Notes: a model not told the origin generated them from the letters alone. A DNA stretch of 64,000 bases from Pseudomonadaceae bacterium (GCA_024743435.1 JANSWO010000003.1:273707-337706), one strand, 5' to 3'. Counted from the stretch's first letter, positions 45,611 to 55,095 are shown. A program made the numbers and translations.

Positions 45611-45973
45611 CTAACGCGTTGACGATGCTGAAAACCCGTTGATTCTTTTCAGCAGGCGCCGGCCTTTGGCGGTCAGCTTGATTGGCTTTCGGCGTCCGCT
45701 GCCGGGTTTGTCGTTACAGGCTTCGCCCAGGCTGACCAGCCCAGGCGCAAAACGAGCGCTGTGTCGTCCGGTTGAGAGTTCGATCACCGCTTGTTGCACA
45801 TCGTTGTATTGCGCGGTCTTGGTTTGGCCCGCCAGCTCCGCCATCGACTTGCCCTCATGATCCGCGAACAACAGAAAATAGCGCAACTTACGAACTGAAT
45901 TGATGCCTGCCTTGTCGATGCTGGCAAGCAGGCTGTCAAATTCCTTGTTGGTTTCTACCGCAATCCTTGGCAT
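45611..45973 (-). CDS. Small winged-helix-like DNA-binding protein
   Basis: 120 residues, basic. RKLRYFLLFADHEGKSMAELAGQTKTAQYNDVQQAVIEL reads like a winged-helix MarR-type recognition region, and PIKLTAKGRRLLKRI is the typical wing-end motif (LTxKGRxLL). No effector domain. It probably acts as a DNA-binding regulator. The target is unknown; it lies convergent with the POT gene. Confidence 0.6.
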   Translation of the reverse strand: MPRIAVETNKEFDSLLASIDKAGINSVRKLRYFLLFADHEGKSMAELAGQTKTAQYNDVQQAVIELSTGRHSARFAPGLVSLGEACNDKPGSGRRKPIKLTAKGRRLLKRINGFSASSTR

Positions 45974-46078
45974 TACGCCGGCTCCGAAACAATTGGCTGC
46001 TCCTTCAGCCTAGACCATGGTCAGCGGAGTGTTGGCCAGTTTGGCTACGAGGTAACGAGCTATGGCATTCTCAGCGTC

Positions 46079-46405
46079 ATGAATACCTATCACATTTGGT
46101 GTGACCTGAAGCCGGGCGAATCAGCCCCCGAGTTCGCAGACGCCGTTGCTGACTATCTTGGCGAGATGCGCAGGGGAGGAGCGATCGAAGGCTATCGCTT
46201 GAGCCGTCGCAAGCTAGGGCTTGCGAGTGCGGAATTTGGTGAGTTCCACATAGCGATCGAATGTCTGGACTTGGCCCAGCTGGACAAAGCGTTCGAAGCC
46301 GCTGCGGCTCACCGCGAGCCGATTAGCAGCAAACATGCGGCTGTGTATTCCAAGGTTCAGAACGTGCGCTTCGGGTTGTATCGAGACTATCCGGACCAGC
46401 TGTAG
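46079..46405 (+). CDS. Small conserved protein, DUF6614-like
   Basis: 108 residues. It opens NTYHIWCDLKPGES and continues with IEGYRLSRRKLGLA, FGEFHIAIECLDLAQLDKAF and FGLYRDYPDQL, a pattern I associate with DUF6614 proteins, with an alpha-beta ferredoxin-like appearance. No function is known. Single gene. Confidence 0.6.
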   Translation: MNTYHIWCDLKPGESAPEFADAVADYLGEMRRGGAIEGYRLSRRKLGLASAEFGEFHIAIECLDLAQLDKAFEAAAAHREPISSKHAAVYSKVQNVRFGLYRDYPDQL

Positions 46406-46443
46406 GGCCGGTTCACAGCAAAGTCGGATTGCAATATCGGCGC

Positions 46444-47427
46444 TCAGCCTGCGGAGCGCTCCTGCGCGCGTTCGCGCTCAAAAGCACTGAAGTGAAGCGC
46501 CAGGCTCTCGAGCGCGACGCTGTCGAACCAGGAATCGAATGACCAGTTCGCAAGGTAGCCGCAATGGCCACCCCGCTGTGTCATGACAAGTTCGATCGAT
46601 GATGGCAGATCGCGAAACGATAGACCCGGTATGACCGGATCGTCCGCTGCAGCGATGATTTTGGCGTTGGCTTCGCGCAGACGGTCGCCGGCAACACTGT
46701 ACGCATCAAAATAGTCAGCTGAGTTGTTGTACTCGGTATAGCGTTCGACAAAGTGATCGGTCAGATCGGCAACGGTGTTCAGGCGCAAAGCAGTCTCAAC
46801 TTCGTAGGCGTGTGGAAAGGCATGAGCTTTCGCCAGCAAGCTACGATGCCATTTCTTGACGAAGTAGCGCCGGTATATCGGTGAATTGTCGATGCTGGGC
46901 ATCGCACCAGCCGGGTCGATGACCGGACAGCAGGCTATCGCGTACAAGCCGGTGCGCGCGGATACCCGAAGCGCGAAGTTGCCGCCCAGTGAGAACCCCA
47001 GCAATGCGCAGTTGGAAGGCTCACGTGTTGCGCATAGCGCGCGAACGGCATCCACCACCTCATCGATCCTGGCGGAGTGGAACATGCCCTCGTTCAGCGC
47101 TTCCGAGCCGCCGTGGTCGCGCAGGTTCAATCGGGCTACCGCGTAGCCCGCGTTGTACAGCTTTCCGGCCACGGAGCGAATGTAGATTGCATCGGCGCCG
47201 CCTAACCAGCCGTGCAGGAGCACGACCAACGGTGCGTTGTCACGTTCATGCAGATACGCATGCAAGCGGACGCCGTCGGATGCGGTGAGGATTTTCTCTT
47301 CGGAAACAGTGGGTGTGCTGCGTGCTCGCTTGCGCGTCAGAATAGGATTCAGCGAAGACGATAGTATCGTCTGCGCATGGGCGCTGCGCAGGCCCAGGGG
47401 TGGCTTGAACATGGTTTTGTCAGGCAT
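46444..47427 (-). CDS. YheT-like alpha/beta-hydrolase
   Basis: 327 residues. It begins FKPPLGLRSAHAQTIL, the family's NGH(A/L)QT-type start, then VVLLHGWLGGADA (oxyanion), ALLGFSLGGNFAL (nucleophile Ser) and TQRGGHCGYL (His). YheT/embryogenesis-associated EMB8-like hydrolases act on unknown esters. The ATG at 47427 lies 11 bases after the stop of the SDR gene, so the two form an operon. Confidence 0.85.
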   Translation of the reverse strand: MPDKTMFKPPLGLRSAHAQTILSSSLNPILTRKRARSTPTVSEEKILTASDGVRLHAYLHERDNAPLVVLLHGWLGGADAIYIRSVAGKLYNAGYAVARLNLRDHGGSEALNEGMFHSARIDEVVDAVRALCATREPSNCALLGFSLGGNFALRVSARTGLYAIACCPVIDPAGAMPSIDNSPIYRRYFVKKWHRSLLAKAHAFPHAYEVETALRLNTVADLTDHFVERYTEYNNSADYFDAYSVAGDRLREANAKIIAAADDPVIPGLSFRDLPSSIELVMTQRGGHCGYLANWSFDSWFDSVALESLALHFSAFERERAQERSAG

Positions 47428-47437
47428 GCGCGGAGCC

Positions 47438-48154
47438 TTATGGCAGCAGTGCGCCGCCATCAACGTCTACCGTGCTACCGGTAACAAAGTCGTTGCTGAT
47501 GACGAACAGGATGCCGGCCGCTACCTCCTCGGCTTTGCCTGGCCGAGGAATAAGCTGTTTGCTTGTGGCCGCCCCGAGAAATTGCTCACGCGCCTCGCCC
47601 TGCACTGGAAACATCGGTGTATCGATAACTCCGGGCGAGACCACATTGATTCGTCTGGGTGCAATCTCTGGCGCGATGGCACGGGCAAAACCCTCGACCG
47701 CGTTGCCTACCGTCGAGATGGCTGACATACCGGGCTGGCACTTGCGAGCGGGAGAGCCACTGACCAGAACAATCGATGCATCCTCGGCCAGATGCTCCAA
47801 GGCCAGGCGAACGGCATTGGTGTAGCCCCACAGCTTTCGGAACGAGCCTTGAAACCCGTCAAGATCCATTTGCGCGAACGGGCCAGTTGCGCGATCGCCG
47901 CCGGTGGCGGCGCAGACGAGCACATCGACTGGCGCGAACCGGGCAAACAGAGCACTGAGACCCTCCCGATCGAGCACATCAACTCTCTCGCAAGTGACAG
48001 CGTCGCCGGTCAGTGAGTTGGTCTTGGCGAGGTTCTCCTCGCTACGGCCGCAGGCGACAACCTGTGCGCCAGCTTCCTGTAGCTGCAGCACCGCCGCTAA
48101 ACCAATGCCTGATGTGCCGCCGAGAACAATTGCACGCCTGCCCGTAAGGTTCAT
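47438..48154 (-). CDS. Short-chain dehydrogenase-like protein lacking YxxxK
   Basis: 238 residues. The Rossmann start is VLGGTSGIGLAAVLQLQEAGA, then VACGRSEENL, and NVVSPGVIDTPMF near the C-terminus. LVSGSPARKCQPG holds the catalytic Ser region, but the place of YxxxK reads ISTVG, so Tyr and Lys are both missing. It may belong to the SDR subgroup that lacks them, or may not be a normal dehydrogenase. First gene before the YheT-like hydrolase. Confidence 0.8.
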   Translation of the reverse strand: MNLTGRRAIVLGGTSGIGLAAVLQLQEAGAQVVACGRSEENLAKTNSLTGDAVTCERVDVLDREGLSALFARFAPVDVLVCAATGGDRATGPFAQMDLDGFQGSFRKLWGYTNAVRLALEHLAEDASIVLVSGSPARKCQPGMSAISTVGNAVEGFARAIAPEIAPRRINVVSPGVIDTPMFPVQGEAREQFLGAATSKQLIPRPGKAEEVAAGILFVISNDFVTGSTVDVDGGALLP

Positions 48155-48406
48155 ATCTGCTACCCGATGTTGTGCGCCAGCGGTGTCGCTTGCGTGGTTA
48201 GTTTGCTTCGCTTCAACGGCCCGCTGGATACGCGCCGTCGGCGATTGCCAAGGCGGGCAATTTACGCGATCACCGTCTGCTCTGAAAGCCGCTGTGGGCC
48301 GGGTATGTACCTGGAAGCGGTAGCGGCAGCCGGCTCGGCGCCTTACTCAACCCGCCTGCACCGCTCAGGTGAGTTGGCAATGAGTCTGTGGAAGCGAGCC
48401 AGTGAG

Positions 48407-49618
48407 CTACAGAACGCTGCGGGAGGTGAGTCGTTCACCTTGCAGATCGGCCTCGGTAAGCAGCTCCACGATGCTGCCATCCCCAGCCAGGTGAGCGGAC
48501 CCGACCAGCACCATGTAGGTGCCGCTGCCGCTATCGAGGTAGCCCTGGATCTTGGCTGCCATGCCTTTGTTGCGATCGCCGAGCAGCGACTGCTGATAGT
48601 CCCTGGCGCCCTGTGACATTTCTTCTTCAGTATTGAATAGATTGGCGAGGCCCTCATCGTCTCCCGACATCCAGGCAACGATCATGTCTGACAGCATCTC
48701 ATTGGTGTCTTCCTGCTGTGCGAGCGTTTCTTTGAGCATCTCAACCTGAACATCCAGTGGCGCTCCGAATAGCAGGGTCAGTTGTTGCTCGAACGTTTCC
48801 AGCTCCAGAATCTGACGATCGCCGACCTGGGCCAGGAAGTGCGACTCGATACCGTTTGCTGGGTTGTAGCCGTATGCCAGCATGCGCATGACCGCCAACT
48901 GAGTCGCTACAGCTGACGGTTTCATGGTGGCCACCATCGCCATGTTGAGCCCGAGATCAGTGAGGCTATCCCGCGTGGCGTCCAGTAGCGGTTTGTCGAG
49001 CAACGACTCCAGCGACATGCCATCCGGCAGCATAGAGTGCTGCAATGATTTCAGTTGCAGCTGTTGCGGTGGTATCGCCTGGGCGTTGACCTCGACAACC
49101 AGATGATCGCTTTGATCAAACGCTGCCTGTAACTGGGTTGGCAGGGGGTAGAGCGATTGCTTAAGCAGGTGAATGGTGCCCGCCAGATAGACGGTGGCCC
49201 CACCTTTTGAATAACGCCACAGGAAGAGTGGGTGCTCGCCGGCGGGCACGCGCGCTCGTAGTTCAGCGCCGGTACTGATGCTGTCCGCGCCAACCCGAAC
49301 AAGCTCGCAAGTGGCCGCTGGAGCCTCGGCTACTGCTTGGGCTTTCGCCGTGGCCTGGCATTGTTGCATCGCCTGGCCGCTAGCAAGCAGATCGTTAATT
49401 TGGCTGCCTACGGTGACAAATGTTGGCTCGGAGCCTGGGCTGGACAACTTGGCGACCGCGCGACTGCCGGTCAGCGAGTCGTAGGCCGCCTGATCAAACT
49501 CGCCATGCGCGACGCCTGCGAGCAGCACAGACAAGACGCTCGCAGCCAGCAGGCGCCAGCGTGAAGTCGCCTGGTTGGCGGCGGGTGAGAAGCTATGTGA
49601 GTTGGCCGTATTGTTCAT
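48407..49618 (-). CDS. TraB/GumN family protein
   Basis: 403 residues with a signal segment (LLAASVLSVLLAGVAHG). The domain starts LFLWRYSKGGATVYLAGTIHLL, with the GTxHLL and later DxWVV-like LVVEVN and GSAHLAGDGSIVELL motifs of the family; GxxH near both ends may form a metal or active site. An N-terminal insert (residues ~50-110) is not typical. The family is proposed to act as a protease. ATG 49618 is chosen because it precedes the signal peptide. Confidence 0.85.
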   Translation of the reverse strand: MNNTANSHSFSPAANQATSRWRLLAASVLSVLLAGVAHGEFDQAAYDSLTGSRAVAKLSSPGSEPTFVTVGSQINDLLASGQAMQQCQATAKAQAVAEAPAATCELVRVGADSISTGAELRARVPAGEHPLFLWRYSKGGATVYLAGTIHLLKQSLYPLPTQLQAAFDQSDHLVVEVNAQAIPPQQLQLKSLQHSMLPDGMSLESLLDKPLLDATRDSLTDLGLNMAMVATMKPSAVATQLAVMRMLAYGYNPANGIESHFLAQVGDRQILELETFEQQLTLLFGAPLDVQVEMLKETLAQQEDTNEMLSDMIVAWMSGDDEGLANLFNTEEEMSQGARDYQQSLLGDRNKGMAAKIQGYLDSGSGTYMVLVGSAHLAGDGSIVELLTEADLQGERLTSRSVL

Positions 49619-49729
49619 CCGATGCTCCGGGTTGTCTGCTGGTTCCGGCGGGAAGGCAAGTATGCCCGATGTGTTTAGTGTGCTTGCGCGAGATTGACTA
49701 GCGGCGACGTGAGACAACGCTGATCGGCG

Positions 49730-50521
49730 CTATTCGCTGCCAGCTTCGGGTTCCACACCCGCGGTACGCACAGCCATCCAGATGGTTTGGTAGACCTTGT
49801 CGAGTTCAGCATCGTCGGTGCCGCGCATGATCAGATTTGTGCCGTAGCGGCCACCTCGCATGAACGGGTAGCTGCCGATGTCGACCGCGGGGAAATCGCT
49901 CTGAATTTCACCAAGCGCGGTCGCAATCGTCGATTCGCCCAGATAGGCAATGATGCTGCGGCTGCGAACGATGGCGCCACCCTTGAGGGTGCCCTCGAGA
50001 CTCGAGAGCATTGCCTGCATCACTCGTGGAATGCCCGCCATCACGTGCACATTGCCGATGGCGAAGCCTTGCGGGCCGCCGGTGGGGTTGTCGATGAGCC
50101 GTGCGCCTTCGGGAACGCGAGCCATCAGCATGCGCGAATCCATCACCTCAGGCGGAGCAGCGAGTGCGAGGATTCTGCTCTCGATCTCGGGATGGATCAT
50201 CAGATCGACGTTGAACGCCCGCGCGATGCACTCGGCCGTGATGTCATCGTGGGTCGGGCCGATACCGCCCGTGGTGAAGACATAGTCGAACGCCTGACTT
50301 GTCCGCCTGACAGCTTCGATAATGGTGTCGGCATCGTCAGGGATCACTTCCGCCCGCATCGTTCGAATGCCCCAGTCACCAAGGCAGCTCGCAATGTGAT
50401 TGAGATTGGTGTCCTGGGTTCTGCCCGAGAGAATTTCGTTGCCGATAATGAGCACGCATGCGGTGACGACTTCCGCTTGCGGCATGTCTGCGTTCGGGGT
50501 GGTCGTATGCAGTTCGGTCAT
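49730..50521 (-). CDS. CinA/MoaB-like molybdopterin-binding-domain protein
   Basis: 263 residues, only the CinA N-terminal (MoCF) domain. LIIGNEILSGRTQDTNLNHIASCLGDWGI, FTTGGIGPTHDDITAECIARAF and DNPTGGPQGFAIGNVHVMAGIPRVM are all family signatures. The C-terminal PncC-type NMN deamidase domain is absent. ATG 50521 (MTELHT) is the natural start. Possible roles are in pyridine-nucleotide repair; the stand-alone form is common. Confidence 0.88.
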   Translation of the reverse strand: MTELHTTTPNADMPQAEVVTACVLIIGNEILSGRTQDTNLNHIASCLGDWGIRTMRAEVIPDDADTIIEAVRRTSQAFDYVFTTGGIGPTHDDITAECIARAFNVDLMIHPEIESRILALAAPPEVMDSRMLMARVPEGARLIDNPTGGPQGFAIGNVHVMAGIPRVMQAMLSSLEGTLKGGAIVRSRSIIAYLGESTIATALGEIQSDFPAVDIGSYPFMRGGRYGTNLIMRGTDDAELDKVYQTIWMAVRTAGVEPEAGSE

Positions 50522-50954
50522 CGGATGGTCTGTTCGCTGTTTTGTCGCGCAGATTATCGGTAACGCTCGCGGCGGAAGGAAGCGCATTCCATACTCAACG
50601 GGTGCTTGTCGCGCCACTTTGAGCCCTCTTGCGCCTGATATATTCAGTGTTGGTTCAGATTCGGCGGCCTGACCTGACAAAACCTTCGAACGAAACAGAT
50701 TGAAACAGCGTTTGGCTTTACCTGCTCCTGTCGCGTCGGTATGGTGCGGCCCCGATCAGGATAGTTCATCCCTGTGAAGTGATGGGGTCTGCGACCCGGA
50801 GTTTGCACGCGTCGGACGGTTTTAGACGGGCGCAAATTCGATACGCTACGTTGCCAGGATGGCATCGCCGCAGTCCCCTGAGGGTTCTCTGATTTTTCAA
50901 GTGTAGGGCGGAATTCTTGCCCAACGCTGTGTAGCTTTCGGCGGTTGTAAAAAC
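50522..50954. other. Divergent intergenic region
   Basis: 433 bases between the CinA-like start and the lipoprotein start. It contains GTCGGACGGTTTTAGACGGGC and CAGTCCCCTGAGGGTTCTCTG stretches capable of short hairpins but no recognisable riboswitch core. No gene is supported. Promoters for both neighbours probably lie here. Confidence 0.4.
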
Positions 50955-51839
50955 ATGCCTCTGTTCAGGACGCAGAACCGGACCCGCGGTTCACACCACA
51001 TTCCCAGATTTCTGTGGCGAGTCCTCCCATTTGCCAGCATCGTGACCCTGACCGCCTGTGGCGGCGGCGGTGGCGGTGGTGGTGGGTCTCAGGGGCCGGT
51101 TGTTACAGCGCCAACGGTCGTGCTGACGTCATCCTCGGCGACAGTTGCGAACGGTGATCCGGTAACTCTGGACTGGCAGTCTGTTAATACTGACTCGTGT
51201 ACGGCATCAAACGGCTGGAGCGGCGACAAAGCCACCAGTGGTTCTGAAACCATCGCGAGCCTGTCGGCATCCACAACGTTCACGCTTTCGTGTTCGGGTG
51301 CTGGCGGTAGTGTATCGGCAGATTTGCTCGTGTCGGTTGGCACAAGTTCAGGGACGCCCACGGTCTCTCTCACGGTATCTCCCGAAACGGTCCCGCTCGA
51401 CGGCGAAGCAACGTTGTCATGGACCACCAGTGACGTATCCGCTTGTAGCGCCAGCGGTGCCTGGAGTGGCGATGTGCCTCTTAATGGCACAGCTGCGACC
51501 GGTGCTCTGACCTCGGATGCGGCGTTCGAATTGACTTGTACGAGTAGCAGCGGCGATGTGTCAGATACGACCAGCGTTCGCGTGCTCGCAGCGAATCTGT
51601 CCTGGCTCGCGCCAGACAGTAACGTTGATGGGTCAACGCTGAGCGATCTTGCTGGCTACCGTGTGTACTGGGGTACCTCACCCCGGACCTACACAGAAAC
51701 ACTGGATATCAGTGATCCTTCCGTTACTTCCGTTGATGTTGGCGTCGATATCGGTACGTATTACTTCGCAATGACTGCGATTGATTCGGCCGGTGACGAA
51801 TCTCGTTTTTCGAACGAGCTCAGTAAGACGTTTCAGTAG
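50955..51839 (+). CDS. Surface lipoprotein with two Ig-like modules and a C-terminal Fn3-like domain
   Basis: 294 residues. Signal segment LPFASIVTLTAC, then a run of nine Gly after the lipid Cys. Two ~75-residue repeats follow: VTLDWQSVNTDSCTASNGW...TFTLSCSGAGGSVS and ATLSWTTSDVSACSASGAW...FELTCTSSSGDVS. The rest (LAGYRVYWGTSPRTYTETL...SRFSNELSKTF) resembles fibronectin type III. The same Cys-pair module occurs in the next gene. It is probably an outer surface protein. Function unknown. Confidence 0.75.
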   Translation: MPLFRTQNRTRGSHHIPRFLWRVLPFASIVTLTACGGGGGGGGGSQGPVVTAPTVVLTSSSATVANGDPVTLDWQSVNTDSCTASNGWSGDKATSGSETIASLSASTTFTLSCSGAGGSVSADLLVSVGTSSGTPTVSLTVSPETVPLDGEATLSWTTSDVSACSASGAWSGDVPLNGTAATGALTSDAAFELTCTSSSGDVSDTTSVRVLAANLSWLAPDSNVDGSTLSDLAGYRVYWGTSPRTYTETLDISDPSVTSVDVGVDIGTYYFAMTAIDSAGDESRFSNELSKTFQ

Positions 51840-52200
51840 CAGAGTTACTCCCCGGCAGTGAATTAGCCGGAGGGAAATGGCCAGTGATGCTTGATCGGTG
51901 GGCGCCCAGTTTGTGCGCCATAACGCCGATTCCCCGGTTTAACCGGTAAAGCGATCAGCCTACCTGCGCTCTCTCCACTATCTCCGATCAAATTGTGCGG
52001 TTTTTCCGAACGACTTGTGCGCGCGTGCACAGAAATAGGTGACGCGAAATACAACTTACTTGCAAACGTCGACTTACGCACAGGTTAAGGCAGAGGCGCT
52101 CCGTAGAGTTGCAGCTGCGGTAAAAGCCGCGAAAAAGATAAAGAAAAAGCCTCACAGGAGTCACACGAAGATTGGACGCTGTGAAGCGGAGAGACGACAT
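51840..52200. other. Intergenic region between lipoprotein genes
   Basis: 361 bases without a separate gene. The frame of the next gene is open back to GTG 52039, but that stretch is Lys/Arg-rich and precedes a good signal peptide, so it is taken as untranslated. GGAGAG nine bases before ATG 52201 is the ribosome binding site. Confidence 0.5.
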
Positions 52201-55095
52201 ATGACATTTTTAAAACCCTCGAGCGTGCGGAGCCATTTGGCTTTGCTATCGATTGGGCTCCTCCTGAGCGCTTGCTCAGGTGGCAGCACAATCAGCTCGT
52301 CCGGTGATCTGCAGGGTGGATCATCCGGAACGGTTGTTGCCGGCAGTGTCGGTGATGGCCCCGTTATCGGAGCTACGGTAACGGTCTACGACGCCAATGG
52401 CGTTGTCTTGGCGGAAGGGACCAGTGATGGCCTCGCCAACTATGAAATCGAAGTGCCGGAAGGCGCTGCTTTCCCAGTTTCAGTTCGTGCTACGGGAGGC
52501 ACGGATCTGGTAACTGGTCGAGCACCTGACTTTGACATGGAAGCGGTTGCCCTGTTTGCCGGCGTGCAAACGGTAAACGTTTCCCCTCTAACGACGATCG
52601 CGGTGAAAGCAGCTGAGTGTTCGCGCGGAGGCGTTTCTGCCTCAACGCTCCAGGACGCACTCGATGCAATGACCTCGCACCTGCACATGGGGCTGGACAA
52701 CGATGTTGTCTCTAACCCGATGCAGGATCCGATCGATACCAATAACGTCGCAGATATCGTTCTGGCCAGCGAGGCCATGGGCGAAATGGTTCGACGTACA
52801 CAGAGTGGCCTCTCGGACGGCGGCATCATCGTATCCGGTGACGACATCATCGATCAGATCGCGTGCGATCTGGCTGGTGATGGCGAAATCGATGGCGATG
52901 GCGACGGCGTGGATGAGCGGGTCATCGCAACGGCTCGAGCAGCCGAAGCTTCTGTTCTGTTGGAAGTAGCCTCTGGCGCGCTGAAAGTTGATGGCAGTGA
53001 TGCCACCAGCCTGATGGACGATGCCATGCACACCATCATGCCTGAGCTGGCGTCTGGTGAGAGTGTCGCTGACGTACCGGTCACGGATGAGCTGATCGAG
53101 CAGACGCGTGATGCGGTTGCTCTGATGCAGAGTGCATTCGACAACCCAGCGTTGCCGGAAATCGTCGCGATTCTCGACGAAACGCCGGTTGAATCTGTCT
53201 CTGCAGTACTTGAAACCGAGCTCGCCAGCAACGGCGATCTTGGTGAAGACCTGCCAACGATGATGGCGCAGTCTGATAATGAGACGGTGTCTGACGTTGT
53301 TGAAGATATGGGTGAGCTGGATTCGGCGACGGCGCCGATCGTCTCGTTTGATGCGAGCAATCTGGTGGTTGATGCAGGTGGCTCTTCAAGGCTTTCCTGG
53401 GCATCTGTTGATGCTGATCGTTGCCTCGGTGACGGTGCATGGACCGGTGAAGTGGCGCTGTCTGGTACTCAGCAGCTCGACAACATTCAGTCAGACCTGA
53501 TCTATCAGCTGACCTGTACCGGCCTGGGTGGAACGACCACCAGCCGCTTGACGATTGATGTTAACGACAGCCAGCCGCCGCCGCCTGACCGCGACGGTGA
53601 TGGATTGCCGGATGCAAGCGATCCTTGCCCGGATGACCCGACTAACACCTGTAACGATCCTGTCGACAGCGATGGTGATGGTATTCCAGATAGTGAGGAC
53701 GAATGTCCGAACGATCCAAGCAATACCTGTAACAACCCACCGCCGCCGGTAGATACGGATGGTGACGGCATTCCGGACAGCGAGGACGAGTGTCCGACTG
53801 ATCCCACGAATACGTGTAATGATCCGCCGCCGCCGGTCGACACCGATGGTGATGGCATCCCGGATAACATCGACGAATGTCCGACGGATCCGACCAACAC
53901 CTGTAACGATCCGGTCGACAGTGACGGTGACGGTATTCCGGACAGCGAAGACGAGTGTCCGAACGATGCAACCAACACCTGTAACGATCCGATCGACAGT
54001 GATGGTGACGGTATTCCGGATGAGTCTGACGAATGCCCGAACGATGCGACCAACACGTGCAACGATCCGCCGCCGCCTCCGGGCGAGATTGGCGACTATC
54101 GTGGCATTCCGAAGTTTCCGGAGTGGACGCGCAATCGCAACATCGATGCGACCTACAACGGCAACGGTGACGTATCCGGTAACGGTACTGAAGCTGATCC
54201 TTACGTAGTGTCCTGCCAGGGCAACTCGGTGTCGCTCGGTAGTGGTAACCAGATGACGGTTTCCGGCAACTATGTGTCGCTTGTCGACTGTCGCTTCCCG
54301 AACGGCCGTGTGAAAGTGTCTGGTAACAACATTCACCTGGACAATATCCACACATCTGACATATCCAAGGCAGGGTTTGCTCTGTCCGGCAGTCAGATCT
54401 GGGTGAGCAATAGCTCGGCCAAAAACCACTGGGCTTCCGGTCTTGATCGACACGGCTTCCAGGCTTCCTGTGGTAGTGACTACATCGTCATTGTCGACAG
54501 TGAGTCTTCGGGCAACAGCGGTGACGGCTTTCAGGCTGGCCATGGTTGTAGCGGCGCCCGCGTTCGCAACATCTTTGTTGGTGGTGTGACGTGCGAAGCT
54601 AACCGTGAGAACTGCCTGGATGCCAAGTACGTGGACGGAATCGTGTTCTCCAGCATGACCTCGTCCGGACACGGTGCTTCTGGTGAAGGCTTCGAGTCTG
54701 GCTCAGATGGCAGCTCGGTGATCTTCGGTAGTGACGGCGACTCGTTGAATGCCTGGCTGATCGACTCGACTACGAGTGATCCGATTGGTATTCGAGTAGA
54801 GGACGGTAACGGTGGCGTCGTACTCGGCAACACCTTTAACGGCCCGACATCGGTTGCTCTGCAGAAGCACGGTCAGCCGCTGGATATCCGGAACAACATG
54901 TCGACTAGTTCTACGTTCATCGGCCGTGCCGATCGCGCGTTCAACTTCTGCATCAACGTTCAGGGCAACGTATACAGCGGCACGATCAATTCCGATCTGC
55001 AAAGCAAGGCTGCGTGTCTGACCATTGGTAACGATACCGACATCTCTGACCTCGAATCGCGCTTCCAAAGCCGGTTCGGCTTCCCGCTACAGTAG
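52201..55095 (+). CDS. Large lipoprotein with Ig-like module, six TSP3 calcium repeats and a right-handed beta-helix
   Basis: 964 residues. Lipobox LLSAC follows the signal. Order: a carboxypeptidase-regulatory-like fold (about 45-110, IGATVTVYDANGVVLAEG); a helical acidic region (120-370); one Ig-like Cys-pair module (about 378-455, SSRLSWASVDADRCLGDGAW) shared with the upstream lipoprotein; six thrombospondin type 3 repeats (about 460-625, DSDGDGIPDSEDECP); and a C-terminal parallel beta-helix (about 640-960; VKVSGNNIHLDNIHTSD, GSQIWVSNSSAKNHW). The C-terminal fold is typical of carbohydrate-active or adhesive proteins. No catalytic motif can be named. It probably sits on the outer face. 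Confidence 0.82.
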   Translation: MTFLKPSSVRSHLALLSIGLLLSACSGGSTISSSGDLQGGSSGTVVAGSVGDGPVIGATVTVYDANGVVLAEGTSDGLANYEIEVPEGAAFPVSVRATGGTDLVTGRAPDFDMEAVALFAGVQTVNVSPLTTIAVKAAECSRGGVSASTLQDALDAMTSHLHMGLDNDVVSNPMQDPIDTNNVADIVLASEAMGEMVRRTQSGLSDGGIIVSGDDIIDQIACDLAGDGEIDGDGDGVDERVIATARAAEASVLLEVASGALKVDGSDATSLMDDAMHTIMPELASGESVADVPVTDELIEQTRDAVALMQSAFDNPALPEIVAILDETPVESVSAVLETELASNGDLGEDLPTMMAQSDNETVSDVVEDMGELDSATAPIVSFDASNLVVDAGGSSRLSWASVDADRCLGDGAWTGEVALSGTQQLDNIQSDLIYQLTCTGLGGTTTSRLTIDVNDSQPPPPDRDGDGLPDASDPCPDDPTNTCNDPVDSDGDGIPDSEDECPNDPSNTCNNPPPPVDTDGDGIPDSEDECPTDPTNTCNDPPPPVDTDGDGIPDNIDECPTDPTNTCNDPVDSDGDGIPDSEDECPNDATNTCNDPIDSDGDGIPDESDECPNDATNTCNDPPPPPGEIGDYRGIPKFPEWTRNRNIDATYNGNGDVSGNGTEADPYVVSCQGNSVSLGSGNQMTVSGNYVSLVDCRFPNGRVKVSGNNIHLDNIHTSDISKAGFALSGSQIWVSNSSAKNHWASGLDRHGFQASCGSDYIVIVDSESSGNSGDGFQAGHGCSGARVRNIFVGGVTCEANRENCLDAKYVDGIVFSSMTSSGHGASGEGFESGSDGSSVIFGSDGDSLNAWLIDSTTSDPIGIRVEDGNGGVVLGNTFNGPTSVALQKHGQPLDIRNNMSTSSTFIGRADRAFNFCINVQGNVYSGTINSDLQSKAACLTIGNDTDISDLESRFQSRFGFPLQ
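53588..54075 (+). repeat. Six in-frame TSP3 calcium-binding repeats
   Basis: Six units of 26-29 codons, each with D(S/T/R)DGDG(I/L)PD, a D-rich (E/P)CP and (N/T)DP(T/S)NTCN(D/N)P, joined by VD or PPPPVD linkers. DNA identity between copies is high, so recent expansion or contraction is likely. Each unit would bind Ca2+ by the DxDxDG loop. Confidence 0.92.

Noticed and set aside
51990..52200. c-di-GMP riboswitch before the beta-helix lipoprotein
   Set aside because: ACGCACAGG appears, but the GACGCAAAGC and GGTAGGTAGC-type segments do not follow, so the fold cannot be made.
52039..52200. Extended N-terminus of the beta-helix lipoprotein from GTG 52039
   Set aside because: A signal peptide with lipobox begins at ATG 52201 with its own ribosome binding site; 54 extra basic residues would bury it.
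53491..54672. Long minus-strand reading frame of ~390 codons across the TSP3 repeats
   Set aside because: It is the mirror of the repetitive DxDGDG coding DNA, rich in Val, Thr, Arg and Ile repeats, without signal, domain or ribosome binding site.
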